From the NCBI GenBank assembly GCA_012927585.1, contig JABBOY010000020.1, forward strand, positions 1-49,069: 49,069 nucleotides of DNA, written 5' to 3'. Position 1 is the first letter of the stretch. Every line of letters starts with the position of its first letter. Positions 18,159 through 27,287 of the stretch are shown here, one piece after another. The position numbers were made by a program, and so were the translations under genes. Under the pieces are notes generated by a model that was not told where the DNA came from, ran no database searches, and was given only the letters and a program-made list of their open reading frames with translations. Source of the DNA: Glaciimonas sp. (GTDB taxonomy: Bacteria; Pseudomonadota; Gammaproteobacteria; Burkholderiales; Burkholderiaceae_D).

Positions 18159-18647
18159 ATGCCCATACGTGTGCAAACTGAAGATTTCGATCTGACCACT
18201 GAAGTCGGCCAGCTGCGCGTTGCCAATCCGAAAGTGGGTGCGGTGGTCGCTTTCGTCGGTACCGTGCGCGACTTGAATGACGGCGCGGATATTGCCGGCA
18301 TGGAGCTTGAGCATTATCCCGGCATGACCGAAAAGGCGCTGGAAGATATCGTGCAACAGGCGCGCTCGCGCTGGGTGTTTTTCGATGCGCTGGTGATTCA
18401 CCGAATCGGGCCTTTGATGCCGCTGGATCAGATCGTGCTGGTAGCGATTACTTCGGCGCATCGCGGCGAAGCGTTTTCGGCCTGTGAATTCATCATGGAT
18501 TATCTCAAAACCGCGGCGCCGTTCTGGAAGAAGGAACAAACGCCAAGCGGCGCCCGCTGGGTGGATGCGCGCGAATCGGACGATCACGCGCTGGCGAAGT
18601 GGGGCATATCGTCTGCCAATGGCGCGCGCGGCACGCCATTGGCGTAA
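18159..18647 (+). CDS. moaE: Molybdopterin synthase catalytic subunit
   Basis: A 162-aa catalytic subunit that converts precursor Z (cPMP) to molybdopterin using MoaD thiocarboxylate. Family motifs are GAVVAFVGTVRDLN, MELEHYPGMTEKAL, HRIGPLMPLDQIVLVAITSAHR, the C-terminal region with the conserved Lys in FWKKEQ, and GARWVDARESD. It has its own leader (divergent from the DUF454 gene) instead of following moaD, from which four unrelated genes separate it. Confidence 0.95.
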   Translation: MPIRVQTEDFDLTTEVGQLRVANPKVGAVVAFVGTVRDLNDGADIAGMELEHYPGMTEKALEDIVQQARSRWVFFDALVIHRIGPLMPLDQIVLVAITSAHRGEAFSACEFIMDYLKTAAPFWKKEQTPSGARWVDARESDDHALAKWGISSANGARGTPLA

Positions 18648-18659
18648 TGTGGCGCCGGA

Positions 18660-20288
18660 TCAGGGGTCTATTTGCTCGACCCGGTTACGCCCTGATTCTT
18701 TGGCCTTGTAGAGGGCTTTGTCAGCCAGATCAATGAGCGAATCAATGCTGTCGGTATCCGCCGTATAAATCGAGATTCCGGCTGAAAACGTTGCGGAAAC
18801 AATGTCATCCTCAAGTGAAATTTTGATCGCGGCGAATCTGGAACACCAATGATTAGCGCGAATGAATGCCTGTTCTCGGCTGGTATTAGGCAACAAAACC
18901 AGGAATTCTTCCCCGCCCATACGAAATACATAATCGCTTTGCCGGATGCTGCTTTGCAAGAAACTGGCGATGGTGTGCAACACCTGGTCGCCCGCAACGT
19001 GGCCGTAGGTATCGTTAAAATGCTTGAAGTGGTCGATGTCGATCATGACTGCTGCTAGCGGTTCTTTGCTACGCACAAATTCGGCTTCCAGCCCGATTTT
19101 CAATTCATCCAGAAAGCGCCGGTTGTGCAGGCCGGTCAAGACATCGCGAATTGCATCTTCGTGCAGTTGCTGTTGAAGTTGCAGATTGGTTTCGAGTTGT
19201 CCCTCCAGTTCGGCCATGGCATCGCGCAGCTTGATTTCACCCAGTTTGCGATTCGTAATATCACGCAACATCAATAGCATTCCGACTTTTTTGCGCCAAT
19301 GTGACAATGGCACTTTTTTTAGCTCGAAATGGCGTTCTGGATGCCCCAGAACGATATCAAACCGGTCTTTCGTACCTTGCTCCAGCAATGGCTGCAGCAC
19401 ATCATTGAGCATTGGAAATTGCTCTAAATGGCAGCCTACGGACACTTCCGGCATCCCTGGTAAATTGGCCGCGGCGCTGTTGCATTCTACAATACGGTGT
19501 TCCAGATCCAATACCAGCACCACATCCGGCACTGCGTCGAGCAAGACGGTGCGCGCTACCGGCAACAAGTCAAACAATTGATTGCGGCTGATGAGCCAAT
19601 AAAAAACCAATGTCATCGGTAAAAAGCTGAGTGGCGTCGGATCAAGTCCGAACAACAGTACGGTATCGGTGATGTAGCCGATATTGGCGAGCCACGGGAA
19701 TAGCATGGCTAACGCAAAACCGAGGTAATGGCGACGATAAACCGGACTCGCACGCGGCAGGGCATTGATAATTGCAACTATGCTCAACAGCATGAAAATA
19801 TACAAATAGACTGTTGTGAGATAAAACCAAGGGCCGTGAATGTACAGTATCCGCAAACCGGTTTGGCTGATTTGCGCCGTAGTCTCGGTGTACATCAGAT
19901 GATGCAATGGGTTTGTGATGGCAATGACACAGGTCGCGAGTGGCATTGCCAGTAGAATCAGTCGCCAATAAATGCGCAGGGGTTTCACATTGCCGCTGAC
20001 ATATATCCAGATAAACCATGCCCAGAATGTCGGTGCGGCAACCATGCCCGGCCACGCCAGCGCGGCCCACATTATTTTGTTTGACGGCAGCACGGAGAAG
20101 TTTTCGAGTGCAGCTGCCGCAGCCCACCAGCCGGCTGCCAGCAACATCCCCATGAAACTGCCGCGCCCTGGAAACGGCTGTAGTTGCCTGGTGCGCAAGG
20201 TAACGAAGACAGTGACGACGACGACGGCCAGCAGCAGGATAGCGGCGGTTGGAGTGTTTTCCGGCTTGAATGGGATGAAAGCAAGCAT
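18660..20288 (-). CDS. 7TM-PAS diguanylate cyclase
   Basis: A membrane-bound enzyme making c-di-GMP from two GTP. From the ATG at 20288 it is 542 aa: an N-terminal seven-TM module of the histidine-kinase-type (7TMR-HK/'His_kin_N') at ~8-225, a PAS domain at ~235-345, a short coiled coil, and GGDEF at ~380-535. The active-site motif is GGEEF at 458-462, a functional variant. An I-site RQSD sits five residues before it, so product inhibition is expected. No EAL domain is present. The frame stays open to 20603, but that extension is AT-rich with biased composition and is not considered coding. No clear ribosome site decides the start. Confidence 0.87.
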   Translation of the reverse strand: MLAFIPFKPENTPTAAILLLAVVVVTVFVTLRTRQLQPFPGRGSFMGMLLAAGWWAAAAALENFSVLPSNKIMWAALAWPGMVAAPTFWAWFIWIYVSGNVKPLRIYWRLILLAMPLATCVIAITNPLHHLMYTETTAQISQTGLRILYIHGPWFYLTTVYLYIFMLLSIVAIINALPRASPVYRRHYLGFALAMLFPWLANIGYITDTVLLFGLDPTPLSFLPMTLVFYWLISRNQLFDLLPVARTVLLDAVPDVVLVLDLEHRIVECNSAAANLPGMPEVSVGCHLEQFPMLNDVLQPLLEQGTKDRFDIVLGHPERHFELKKVPLSHWRKKVGMLLMLRDITNRKLGEIKLRDAMAELEGQLETNLQLQQQLHEDAIRDVLTGLHNRRFLDELKIGLEAEFVRSKEPLAAVMIDIDHFKHFNDTYGHVAGDQVLHTIASFLQSSIRQSDYVFRMGGEEFLVLLPNTSREQAFIRANHWCSRFAAIKISLEDDIVSATFSAGISIYTADTDSIDSLIDLADKALYKAKESGRNRVEQIDP

Positions 20289-20697
20289 CTGGTTTATCGT
20301 GAGTTTTTTACATGTCGGAGTCTGCCTGTTGCATCGGCGCAAGGTATGACAGTGAAACTCCTGAATTACTCCCGGGAAAATAAATATAACTTGATTTGCG
20401 ATGTTAATTGCGTTGATCGGAGCGCAGTTAATTTTGAATAATTTTTTTAAGGTATATAAAAAATATGGAGTATAGTAAAATTTATCAATATTTACATGCG
20501 TAAAAAGATATTGTATATAGGAGTATATGTTTTTCGCTGTAGTAACGACGGTTTTAAATTGTAACAAGTTACTTACAAAAAATACGCCATTCGGCAGAAT
20601 CAAGAATAGCGAATTGATAGTTCGATTGCATTATTTTGCGGGTTTTGCAGCCGATTTTTTGTAAGTTTGACATCGTTGTTCTTGCGACTGCGGACAA
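20289..20697. other. AT-rich gap upstream of the cyclase
   Basis: Strongly AT-rich, with runs such as GGTATATAAAAAATATGGAGTATAG (first 20 bases quoted from about 20450 onward in essence). It presumably holds the cyclase promoter. No gene, RNA or repeat could be supported; the open minus-strand frame here lacks protein-like composition. Confidence 0.4.
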
Positions 20698-20934
20698 TCA
20701 GTGGGCATGGCCATGCTGCCGGTCATCATGTACCACTCCGACAGAATGATTTGCTGCAACTCCGGTACTTGGTTGCTCTTCATAAGTTTGCGTGAATGGC
20801 AGCTTCATCACCTGCAAAGTCGGATGCGTGATTTCGAAGCGCTTTTGCAACAGATCAGTCGCGTGCTTTAGAAACACGTCATCAGGATTGCCTGCGGTAT
20901 CACAAGGTGCGCGATTTCTGCCTTCTTGCAGTGC
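20698..20934 (-). pseudogene. C-terminal remnant of a CDF cation-efflux protein
   Basis: Seventy-eight codons without a start, ending in a His-rich tail (DDRQHGHAH). The stretch PCDTAGNPDDVFLKHATDLL followed by QKRFEITHPTLQVMK matches the cytoplasmic C-terminal domain of cation diffusion facilitators (HATxxLxxRFxIxHxTLQVE pattern). The membrane domain is missing: upstream, in the same frame, is the TGA stop of the thioredoxin-like gene, so the CDF gene was cut at about 20934. A metal-efflux gene was probably replaced here by the sigma-permease-thioredoxin unit. Confidence 0.7.
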
Positions 20935-21174
20935 TCAGGCATTAGCTGTGAACCACTGTTCGATCTTGTCGCGGCTAGGCACGCCACCGGCATGCACCAC
21001 CTTGCCATTGATCACTACGCCGGGCGTGCTCATGATGCCGTAGCGCATGATGTCGCGTAATTCCTCTATTTTTTCCAATGTGACAGTGACACCTTTGGCT
21101 TGTGCGACTTGGTCGATTAATGCGATGGTTGCCTTGCAATTGGCGCAGCCCGTGCCTAGTACTTTGATATCCAT
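20935..21174 (-). CDS. Small thioredoxin-like CxxC protein
   Basis: A 79-aa thioredoxin-fold protein ('redox-active disulfide protein 2' type) with the motif GTGCANCKAT (C10, C13) and the cis-Pro region MSTPGVVINGKVVHAGGVPS. It is cytoplasmic, with no signal peptide. AAGGAAA precedes the ATG. It is 9 bp after the permease gene, a pairing common for DUF318/UPF0718 permeases, and probably reduces the permease substrate or passes a thiol-bound ligand. Its stop codon is followed in the same frame by a CDF-transporter tail. Confidence 0.88.
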   Translation of the reverse strand: MDIKVLGTGCANCKATIALIDQVAQAKGVTVTLEKIEELRDIMRYGIMSTPGVVINGKVVHAGGVPSRDKIEQWFTANA

Positions 21175-21183
21175 GAAATTTCC

Positions 21184-22230
21184 TTAAAGAACAGCGTTGA
21201 AGACATAACCCACTAGCAGGATGCCGGTGGCGACAACGCCGACAAAAGTTGCGATCAGTTGCACTTTCAATACTTTGCGCAGGATGACCATCTCAGGCAA
21301 GGACAAAGCGATTACGCTCATCATGAAAGCCAGCACCGTGCCGAGCGCCGCACCCTTGGCCAGCAGCGCTTGCACGATTGGAATCACGCCTGCTGCGTTG
21401 GTATACATGGGCACGCCGATAATCACCGCCAACGGCACCGACCACCAAACATCCTTGCCCATGAAGCTGGCCATGAAGTCCTGCGGCACATAGCCGTGAA
21501 TGCCTGCGCCAATGGCAATCCCTACCAGGATGTAAGGCCAGACCTTGCCAACAATCTCGCGTACTGAAGCAAAACCGGCTTGCACCCGATCTGCCAGCGT
21601 GGTTTTACCTGCGGCAAAAGACGCGGCGGTCTTGGGCATGTCGCGCACCCAGTCTTCCAGGTAAGCTTCCATCTTCAGGCGCCCAATGATCCAGCCCGAC
21701 ACGATGGCGACCGCCAGGCCCAAACCCAAATACAAAATGGCCACCTTCCAGCCAAACATGCCGAACAGCAATGTGAGCGCCACCTCGTTGACCATTGGTG
21801 CCGATATCAAAAAAGAAAACGTTACCCCCAGAGGCACGCCTGCCTGCACGAAGCCAATGAACAGCGGTACGGCCGAGCAGGAGCAAAACGGCGTGACAAT
21901 ACCTAAGCTGGCTGCCATCACGTTCGCCACGCCCTCGGTGCGACCGGCCAGCAGTGCCCTGGTGCGCTCTGGCGTGAAGTAGCTGTTGACCATGCCCATG
22001 ACAAAAACTACCCCGGTCAGTAGCATCAATACCTTGGGCGTGTCATAGAAGAAAAATTGCAGCGCACCGCCCAGATGACTGGTCCGATCCACCGGCAGGG
22101 CCGCCACTACAGCTTCGGAGACGGGAGCCAGTGCTTGGTATAGGCCCCACCAAATGGCAGTTGCCAAGATTAGAAAAACGATAGGCTGACGCGTCGGCCA
22201 GTGCTGAAGGGATTTGGTTGATGTGTTCAT
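21184..22230 (-). CDS. UPF0718/ArsP-type permease
   Basis: An approximately 348-aa integral membrane protein with about eight TM helices. The family signature TPFCSCSAVPLFIGFVQAGVP and the repeated half motif VPMYTNAAGVIPIVQALLAKG place it in the DUF318/permease family, which includes the organoarsenical exporter ArsP. The start is set at ATG 22230 (MNTSTKSLQHW); the frame stays open to 22392 but overlaps the sigma-factor gene there. No strong ribosome site. It sits between a sigma factor and a CxxC thioredoxin, so metal or metalloid efflux is the likely role; no ars genes are nearby. Confidence 0.85.
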   Translation of the reverse strand: MNTSTKSLQHWPTRQPIVFLILATAIWWGLYQALAPVSEAVVAALPVDRTSHLGGALQFFFYDTPKVLMLLTGVVFVMGMVNSYFTPERTRALLAGRTEGVANVMAASLGIVTPFCSCSAVPLFIGFVQAGVPLGVTFSFLISAPMVNEVALTLLFGMFGWKVAILYLGLGLAVAIVSGWIIGRLKMEAYLEDWVRDMPKTAASFAAGKTTLADRVQAGFASVREIVGKVWPYILVGIAIGAGIHGYVPQDFMASFMGKDVWWSVPLAVIIGVPMYTNAAGVIPIVQALLAKGAALGTVLAFMMSVIALSLPEMVILRKVLKVQLIATFVGVVATGILLVGYVFNAVL

Positions 22231-22336
22231 GTCTATGAAGACGCAAGAGCCACGCAAAAGATGCAGTGTTTTTGAAAAAATTATTGCCTTGCTAAAAACG
22301 ACAGCCTGATCTCGGTAAAAAAAGTACGTTTTCAAT

Positions 22337-22873
22337 TTAAGACAGAGGCGTATCACGTGGCACAAAGTCACTGACTCGACCAAACTCGTCAAACTGGACT
22401 TGGCAGGCAGATGTCATTTGCTCGCGAAGTCGCTTTCGGGCCCGCTGAAGCCGGGATTTCGTCGCGCTCAGGCTTAGATCTTTACGTTGCGCATACTCGG
22501 CATGAGACATGGCCTGGATATCACAAAGCATGATTGCATCGCGATCTTCTGCGCTCAACTCAGACAAAACTCGGGACAAACAGGCAGTGAGATTGTCTAC
22601 AGTCTCCGATTCAAAGATTGGTACGGGAAGATCTTCGGGCAATGCAACGGTTTCACGCGCTACCCGCAGTCGGTCGGCCAGCATGTTGCGTGCCACCTCA
22701 AACAACCAGGCGCGGGCATTGTGAACCGAACAGAAACGGTCGCCCTGGCGTAATGCCTTCAGGAATAAATCCTGCAGTACATCTTCCACGTCTGTGGTGG
22801 CTCCCAGGCGATGGCGCAACCAGCTTCGTATTTCAGGCGCATATAGCGACCATGCGGTTGTCAAGCAATTCAT
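22337..22873 (-). CDS. ECF-type RNA polymerase sigma factor (SigZ-like)
   Basis: A 178-aa sigma70-family ECF factor. Region 2 includes ATTDVEDVLQDLFLKAL and AWLFEVARNMLADRLR; region 4 includes LSAEDRDAIMLCDIQAMSHAEYAQRKD with the helix-turn-helix LSLSATKSRLQRARKRLRE. The C-terminal tail CQVQFDEFGRVSDFVPR resembles the tail of SigZ-type factors. No anti-sigma gene is adjacent. It heads the minus-strand set sigma - permease - thioredoxin and may control it. The ribosome site is weak. Confidence 0.88.
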   Translation of the reverse strand: MNCLTTAWSLYAPEIRSWLRHRLGATTDVEDVLQDLFLKALRQGDRFCSVHNARAWLFEVARNMLADRLRVARETVALPEDLPVPIFESETVDNLTACLSRVLSELSAEDRDAIMLCDIQAMSHAEYAQRKDLSLSATKSRLQRARKRLREQMTSACQVQFDEFGRVSDFVPRDTPLS

Positions 22874-22905
22874 CGCTTTTCATTCTTTTAAATGTGGAGT
22901 ATGTA

Positions 22906-22935
22906 ATAAAACATACGCTTTTCCGCATGTTTTAT
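22906..22935. promoter_or_regulatory. Inverted repeat upstream of the sigma-factor gene
   Basis: ATAAAACAT at 22906-22914 and ATGTTTTAT at 22927-22935 are perfect complements; two more pairs form inside past a mismatch. It lies 33-62 bp upstream of the sigma ATG, where an operator or a 5'-UTR hairpin would be. Confidence 0.5.
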
Positions 22936-23010
22936 ATGCATATTAAAATAATACGGGTTACAGTATAAATTTAATGTGCAGATGGGCGCCAATTGTTCAG
23001 ACCCGTCCGT

Positions 23011-23916
23011 TTAATGCTTTTGCCAATATTCCGACTGTGCGTACACGTGCCGCAGAAAATCAATAAAGGCCCGGATGCGCAGCGGCATATGCTCGCGTTG
23101 TGCAAATACGGCATAAATATCATTGCCGGCTGCGGCAAAATCGTCCAGCACCGTTACCAGTTGACCGGATTCCAGCGCGCTACGCACTTCCCACATCGAG
23201 CGCCACGCCAGGCCGCGGCCGGCCAGCGCCCAGTCGTGCAATACCTCACCGTCATTACAGACCATATTGCCAGCAACTTTGAGCGTGATATTTTTGCCAT
23301 TTTGGCGAAAAGTCCAGCCGCGCTGGCTGCCATCGCTGGGCAGTACCAGGCAATTATGTCTGGCCAGATCGTCTGGAATCTGCGGCATGCCGTTTTTTTT
23401 GATATAAGCCGGCGCCACCACCACCACGCGTTTATTGTCGGCCAGCTTGACGCCGACCAGATTCGAATCGGCCAACGTAGCAATACGGATCGCGACATCG
23501 ATCCCTTCGCCGATCAAATCGACCAGGCGGTCATTCAGATTCAGATTCAATGCGACATCGCGATGCTCAGCTAGAAAAGAGGGCAGTAACGGCGCCACAT
23601 GCATCCGGCCAAAACCGGCCGGTGCCGAAATGCTGAGGTGGCCGCTGGCGCGGGCGCTGCCGGCGGTGACGGCGGATTCGGCATCTTCCATGTCGGCCAG
23701 AATGCGCTGGCAATCTTCGAGAAAGGCCACACCTTCGTCGGTGAGGGCGATTTTACGGGTGGTGCGCTGCAATAGCTTTACCCCAAGCCGTTTTTCCAGC
23801 GCATCGAGCCGCCGGCCTATCATTGCGGGGGCGATGCCTTCAGCTCGGGCCGCTGCAGACAGGCTGCCACGGGTGGCCGCTTCGACGAAGGTGGAAATCT
23901 GTTTGAAATGATCCAT
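23011..23916 (-). CDS. LysR-family transcriptional regulator
   Basis: A 301-aa LysR-type regulator. The winged helix-turn-helix occupies 1-60 (FVEAATRGSLSAAARAEGIAPAMIGRRLDALEKRLG) and the effector-binding domain ~90-300. It is divergent from the malate synthase gene, with 199 bp between the starts, the standard arrangement for a LysR protein controlling its neighbour. Control of aceB is therefore likely, but the inducer is unknown. Confidence 0.92.
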   Translation of the reverse strand: MDHFKQISTFVEAATRGSLSAAARAEGIAPAMIGRRLDALEKRLGVKLLQRTTRKIALTDEGVAFLEDCQRILADMEDAESAVTAGSARASGHLSISAPAGFGRMHVAPLLPSFLAEHRDVALNLNLNDRLVDLIGEGIDVAIRIATLADSNLVGVKLADNKRVVVVAPAYIKKNGMPQIPDDLARHNCLVLPSDGSQRGWTFRQNGKNITLKVAGNMVCNDGEVLHDWALAGRGLAWRSMWEVRSALESGQLVTVLDDFAAAGNDIYAVFAQREHMPLRIRAFIDFLRHVYAQSEYWQKH

Positions 23917-23947
23917 GATGTATGTGGCTGGTTGCCGGCTCTATGTT

Positions 23948-23986
23948 TGATTTATGATTAAAACGCAATAATAAAGTGATAAATCA
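23948..23986. promoter_or_regulatory. Dyad in the lysR-aceB intergenic region
   Basis: TGATTTAT (23948-23955) and ATAAATCA (23979-23986) are perfect inverted copies separated by 23 bp, in the AT-rich gap between the divergent genes. This is a candidate LysR-type binding site by position only. Confidence 0.35.
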
Positions 23987-24115
23987 TTTTGTTTGCATTG
24001 TTTTTATTTAATATACTGGATTCCGATAACATCGCAAAACAAGCATCGAACCCGTTTTAAACCATCTTGCCGTCAATATCGACGCACAACCAAAATCTAT
24101 TATCAGGAGCACCAT

Positions 24116-25702
24116 ATGACGCACATCACTTTGCCAGCCGGCATGGAAATCAAGGCCGAGATCGCACCAGGGTATGAACAAATTTTGACCACCGAAGCAT
24201 TGGCGCTGGTAGCCAAGCTAACCCGCGCTTTTGAGCCGCGTCGCCAGGAGTTGCTGGCCGCGCGCAAAGTGCGGGCGCAACAACTCGATAATGGGAAATT
24301 GCCGGATTTTTTGCCGGAAACCGCGCACATCCGCAACGGCGACTGGAAAATCGCGCCGATTCCAAAGGCCCTCGAATGCCGCCGGGTTGAAATTACCGGC
24401 CCGGTCGAGCGCAAGATGGTCATCAATGCGCTGAACTCCGGTGCAGATAGTTACATGACCGACTTCGAGGATTCGAACACGCCGAACTGGGAAAACCAGA
24501 TTACCGGCCAGATCAACATGAAAGACGCGGTGCGCAAGACCATAGCGTTGGAACAAAACGGCAAGAGCTATAAGCTCAACGACAAAGTTGCCACGCTGGT
24601 GGTGCGCCCACGCGGCTGGCATCTGGACGAAAAGCATGTGCTGATTGACGGCAAGCGCATTTCCGGCGGGATTTTCGATTTCGCGATGTTCATGTTCCAT
24701 AACGCCAAGGAACAACTGGCACGCGGCGCCGGCCCGTATTTCTACTTGCCGAAGCTGGAAAGCCACCTCGAAGCACGCCTGTGGAACGACATCTTCGTAA
24801 TGACGCAAAACGAACTCGGTCTGCCACAAGGTACGATCAAAGCCACCGTGCTGATCGAAACCATTCTGGCTGCATTCGAAATGGACGAAATTCTGTACGA
24901 ATTGCGCGAACATTCAAGTGGGCTGAACGCCGGCCGTTGGGATTACATCTTTTCCTGCATCAAGAAGTTCAAGAACAACGCGGATTTCTGCTTGGCCGAC
25001 CGCGCCAAGGTAACAATGACCGCACCGTTCATGCGTTCCTACGCATTGTTGCTGCTGAAAACCTGCCACAAGCGCAACGCGCCAGCCATTGGCGGCATGG
25101 CAGCACTGATCCCGATCAAGAACGATCCGGCAAAGAACGATATCGCGATGGGCGGCGTGCGTGTGGACAAGGCGCGTGACGCTACCGACGGCTACGACGG
25201 CGGTTGGGTTGCACATCCTGGCTTGGTTGAACTGTCTATGACCGAATTCAAGAAGGTGCTGGGCGATAAGCTGAACCAGATCGAAAAACAGCGTCCAGAC
25301 GTGAACATCACCGCCGCCGACTTGCTGAACTTCCAACCGGAAGCGCCGATCACCGAAGCCGGCCTGCGTTACAACATCAATGTCGGCATCCATTACCTCG
25401 GTGCATGGCTGTCAGGCAATGGTTGCGTACCAATCCATAATTTGATGGAGGATGCCGCCACGGCAGAAATCAGCCGTTCGCAAGTCTGGCAATGGATTCG
25501 CTCCAGCAAGGGCGTACTGGAAGATGGCAGTAAAGTCACCGCCGACATGGTGCGCAAGATGATTCCGGAAGAATTGGTCAAAGTGAAAGAAATCGCCGGC
25601 AGCGGCCCAACTTACGACCGTGCTGCGCAAATTTTCGAAGAAATGTCGACTTCGGAAGATTTCGCTGAATTCCTGACCTTGCCCTTGTACGAGGAAATTT
25701 AA
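24116..25702 (+). CDS. aceB: Malate synthase A
   Basis: Condenses glyoxylate with acetyl-CoA to malate in the glyoxylate shunt. From ATG 24116 it is 528 aa (E. coli AceB is 533). The family signature KLESHLEARLWNDIF, the acetyl-CoA/Mg region (IKATVLIETILAAFEMDEILYEL), GLNAGRWDYIFSCIK and the C-terminal DGGWVAHPGL are all present. The short form lacks the extra domain of GlcB. The frame is open upstream to 23993, but AGGAG at 24105-24109 fixes the start. Isocitrate lyase is not in the window. Confidence 0.96.
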   Translation: MTHITLPAGMEIKAEIAPGYEQILTTEALALVAKLTRAFEPRRQELLAARKVRAQQLDNGKLPDFLPETAHIRNGDWKIAPIPKALECRRVEITGPVERKMVINALNSGADSYMTDFEDSNTPNWENQITGQINMKDAVRKTIALEQNGKSYKLNDKVATLVVRPRGWHLDEKHVLIDGKRISGGIFDFAMFMFHNAKEQLARGAGPYFYLPKLESHLEARLWNDIFVMTQNELGLPQGTIKATVLIETILAAFEMDEILYELREHSSGLNAGRWDYIFSCIKKFKNNADFCLADRAKVTMTAPFMRSYALLLLKTCHKRNAPAIGGMAALIPIKNDPAKNDIAMGGVRVDKARDATDGYDGGWVAHPGLVELSMTEFKKVLGDKLNQIEKQRPDVNITAADLLNFQPEAPITEAGLRYNINVGIHYLGAWLSGNGCVPIHNLMEDAATAEISRSQVWQWIRSSKGVLEDGSKVTADMVRKMIPEELVKVKEIAGSGPTYDRAAQIFEEMSTSEDFAEFLTLPLYEEI

Positions 25703-25765
25703 CGAGTTTTGGCCGCATTGTTCGGCAATCTGGCGTCATGCGGCTGAAACCTGCAATGCAAGAAC

Positions 25766-25786
25766 AACCGGCTTCGGCCGGTTTTT
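25766..25786 (+). terminator. Intrinsic terminator after aceB
   Basis: AACCGGC, loop TTCG, GCCGGTT, followed by TTT: a 7-bp stem with a stable UUCG-type tetraloop and a short T-run, 64 bp after the aceB stop. Confidence 0.88.
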
Positions 25787-25887
25787 GCATTATTAGGCAC
25801 ACCATGCGCTGTGTGGATCGGCTTTTGCGCTACCATGCCAGTCTTGATTTCCCAGCTATTTTTCTGCAAGTGCGATAGGTTTAAAAA

Positions 25888-27285
25888 ATGCATCTGGCAA
25901 AGGTCAACCCCGGCGTGCTGCACGGTAGCCACCGGACACTCAAACTGGCAATTCCGCTGATTCTGGCGCAGATGGCGATTGTCGCTATGGCGGTGGTCGA
26001 TACAGTGACCTTTAGCCGGCTCGGTGTAACGATGCTGGCGGCAGGCGCGCTGGCCACCGCCGTATTTTCCCTGGTGCATATCATTTGCACCGGCGTACTG
26101 ATTGCGATCAGCAACCAGGTAGCCTTTGAAAGCGGCGCCAATAATCGGGAAAATATCGCCATTGCGGTTGAATCGGGAGTGATTCTGTCAGTCATGATCG
26201 GGCTTGCGGCGATTCTGGCGATTTCCATGTCCGGGCCCTTGTTGCTAATAGCTGGGCAGGACAAGCAGATGGTAGCGAATGCGATGGCGTACTTGCCGGC
26301 GGCTGCCATCGGCATCATTCCCAGTTTGCTATTCACAACTCTGCGCGGCTTGACGGTGGGTCTCAAGCAGCCGGGACCGATCACTTTCATTACCGCTTGC
26401 GCTGTATTATGCAAAATCGGCCTCAATGCCGGCCTGTTTTTCATGCTGCAGGCGGGCTGGATTACTACGACGGTGCCGCACATTTTGATGGCGCTGGGAT
26501 CTATCAGCAGCCTGATATTCGGCTTGATGGCGTTAGCCTTGTGGCTGTATTGCCGCCGTTCCCTTGCATGGTATTTGCGGCGGCCGCGATGGTTGACCGT
26601 TAAAAGCCCGATTTTTCGGGAAACCCTATCGCTGGGCGTTCCTATCGGCATCAGCTATGGCGTCGAAGCCGGCATGTTTACGGGCGTGGCATTGCTCATC
26701 GGCCATTTTGGCCCGACTGCGCTGGCCGCACACCATATCGCCAACCAATTCGTATTTCTGACCTTCATGATGGCAGTCGGCTTGTCGCACGCCAGCTCGA
26801 TTCAGGTCGGCGAAGCAGCCGGCAGCGGCAACCTGCGAGAAGCACGGCGACTAGGGCGGCAAGGTATTTTGATCGGCCTGATTCCGATGACATTGACGGC
26901 GGGCTTGTACTTATTTTTTGGCAATGTGCTGGTGGGAATGTTAGTCGGGCAGGGCGCATCTTCGTCCAAATCAGTGGCAGCCCTGGCGATTCAACTGTTG
27001 GCGGTAGCTGCGTGTTTTCAGTGGTTCGACAGCACCCAGGTGATCGCGGCAGGAGCCTTGCGCGGGCTCAAGGATGCTCGATATACGATGATGGCGTCGA
27101 TTCTGGGTTACTGGGGCGTCGGCATGACGACCGCGCTATTCCTGAGTCGCAGCATCCATGCCGGACCGAGCGGCGTCTGGTGGGGATTGGTGGTGGGGCT
27201 GGGCACCACCGCGTTGATTCTGGTGCTGCGCTTTGAACAGTTGACCCGCATGCCGGCGATCAATCGGATGGCAGTGGATTATTAA
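25888..27285 (+). CDS. MATE-family multidrug/toxin exporter
   Basis: A 465-aa inner-membrane transporter with about 12 TM helices in two similar halves, typical of MatE/NorM-like Na+- or H+-coupled efflux proteins. Typical segments are LAIPLILAQMAIVAMAVVDTV near the N-terminus and GVPIGISYGVEAGMFTGVALLIGHFG at the start of the second half. AGG precedes the ATG. It is monocistronic, after the aceB terminator and before a palindromic element. The substrate is unknown. Confidence 0.92.
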   Translation: MHLAKVNPGVLHGSHRTLKLAIPLILAQMAIVAMAVVDTVTFSRLGVTMLAAGALATAVFSLVHIICTGVLIAISNQVAFESGANNRENIAIAVESGVILSVMIGLAAILAISMSGPLLLIAGQDKQMVANAMAYLPAAAIGIIPSLLFTTLRGLTVGLKQPGPITFITACAVLCKIGLNAGLFFMLQAGWITTTVPHILMALGSISSLIFGLMALALWLYCRRSLAWYLRRPRWLTVKSPIFRETLSLGVPIGISYGVEAGMFTGVALLIGHFGPTALAAHHIANQFVFLTFMMAVGLSHASSIQVGEAAGSGNLREARRLGRQGILIGLIPMTLTAGLYLFFGNVLVGMLVGQGASSSKSVAALAIQLLAVAACFQWFDSTQVIAAGALRGLKDARYTMMASILGYWGVGMTTALFLSRSIHAGPSGVWWGLVVGLGTTALILVLRFEQLTRMPAINRMAVDY

Positions 27286-27287
27286 TA

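Noticed and set aside
20289-20603. N-terminal 105-codon extension of the diguanylate cyclase
   Set aside because: AT-rich, biased residues, no ribosome site, and the 7TM module begins right after the internal ATG.
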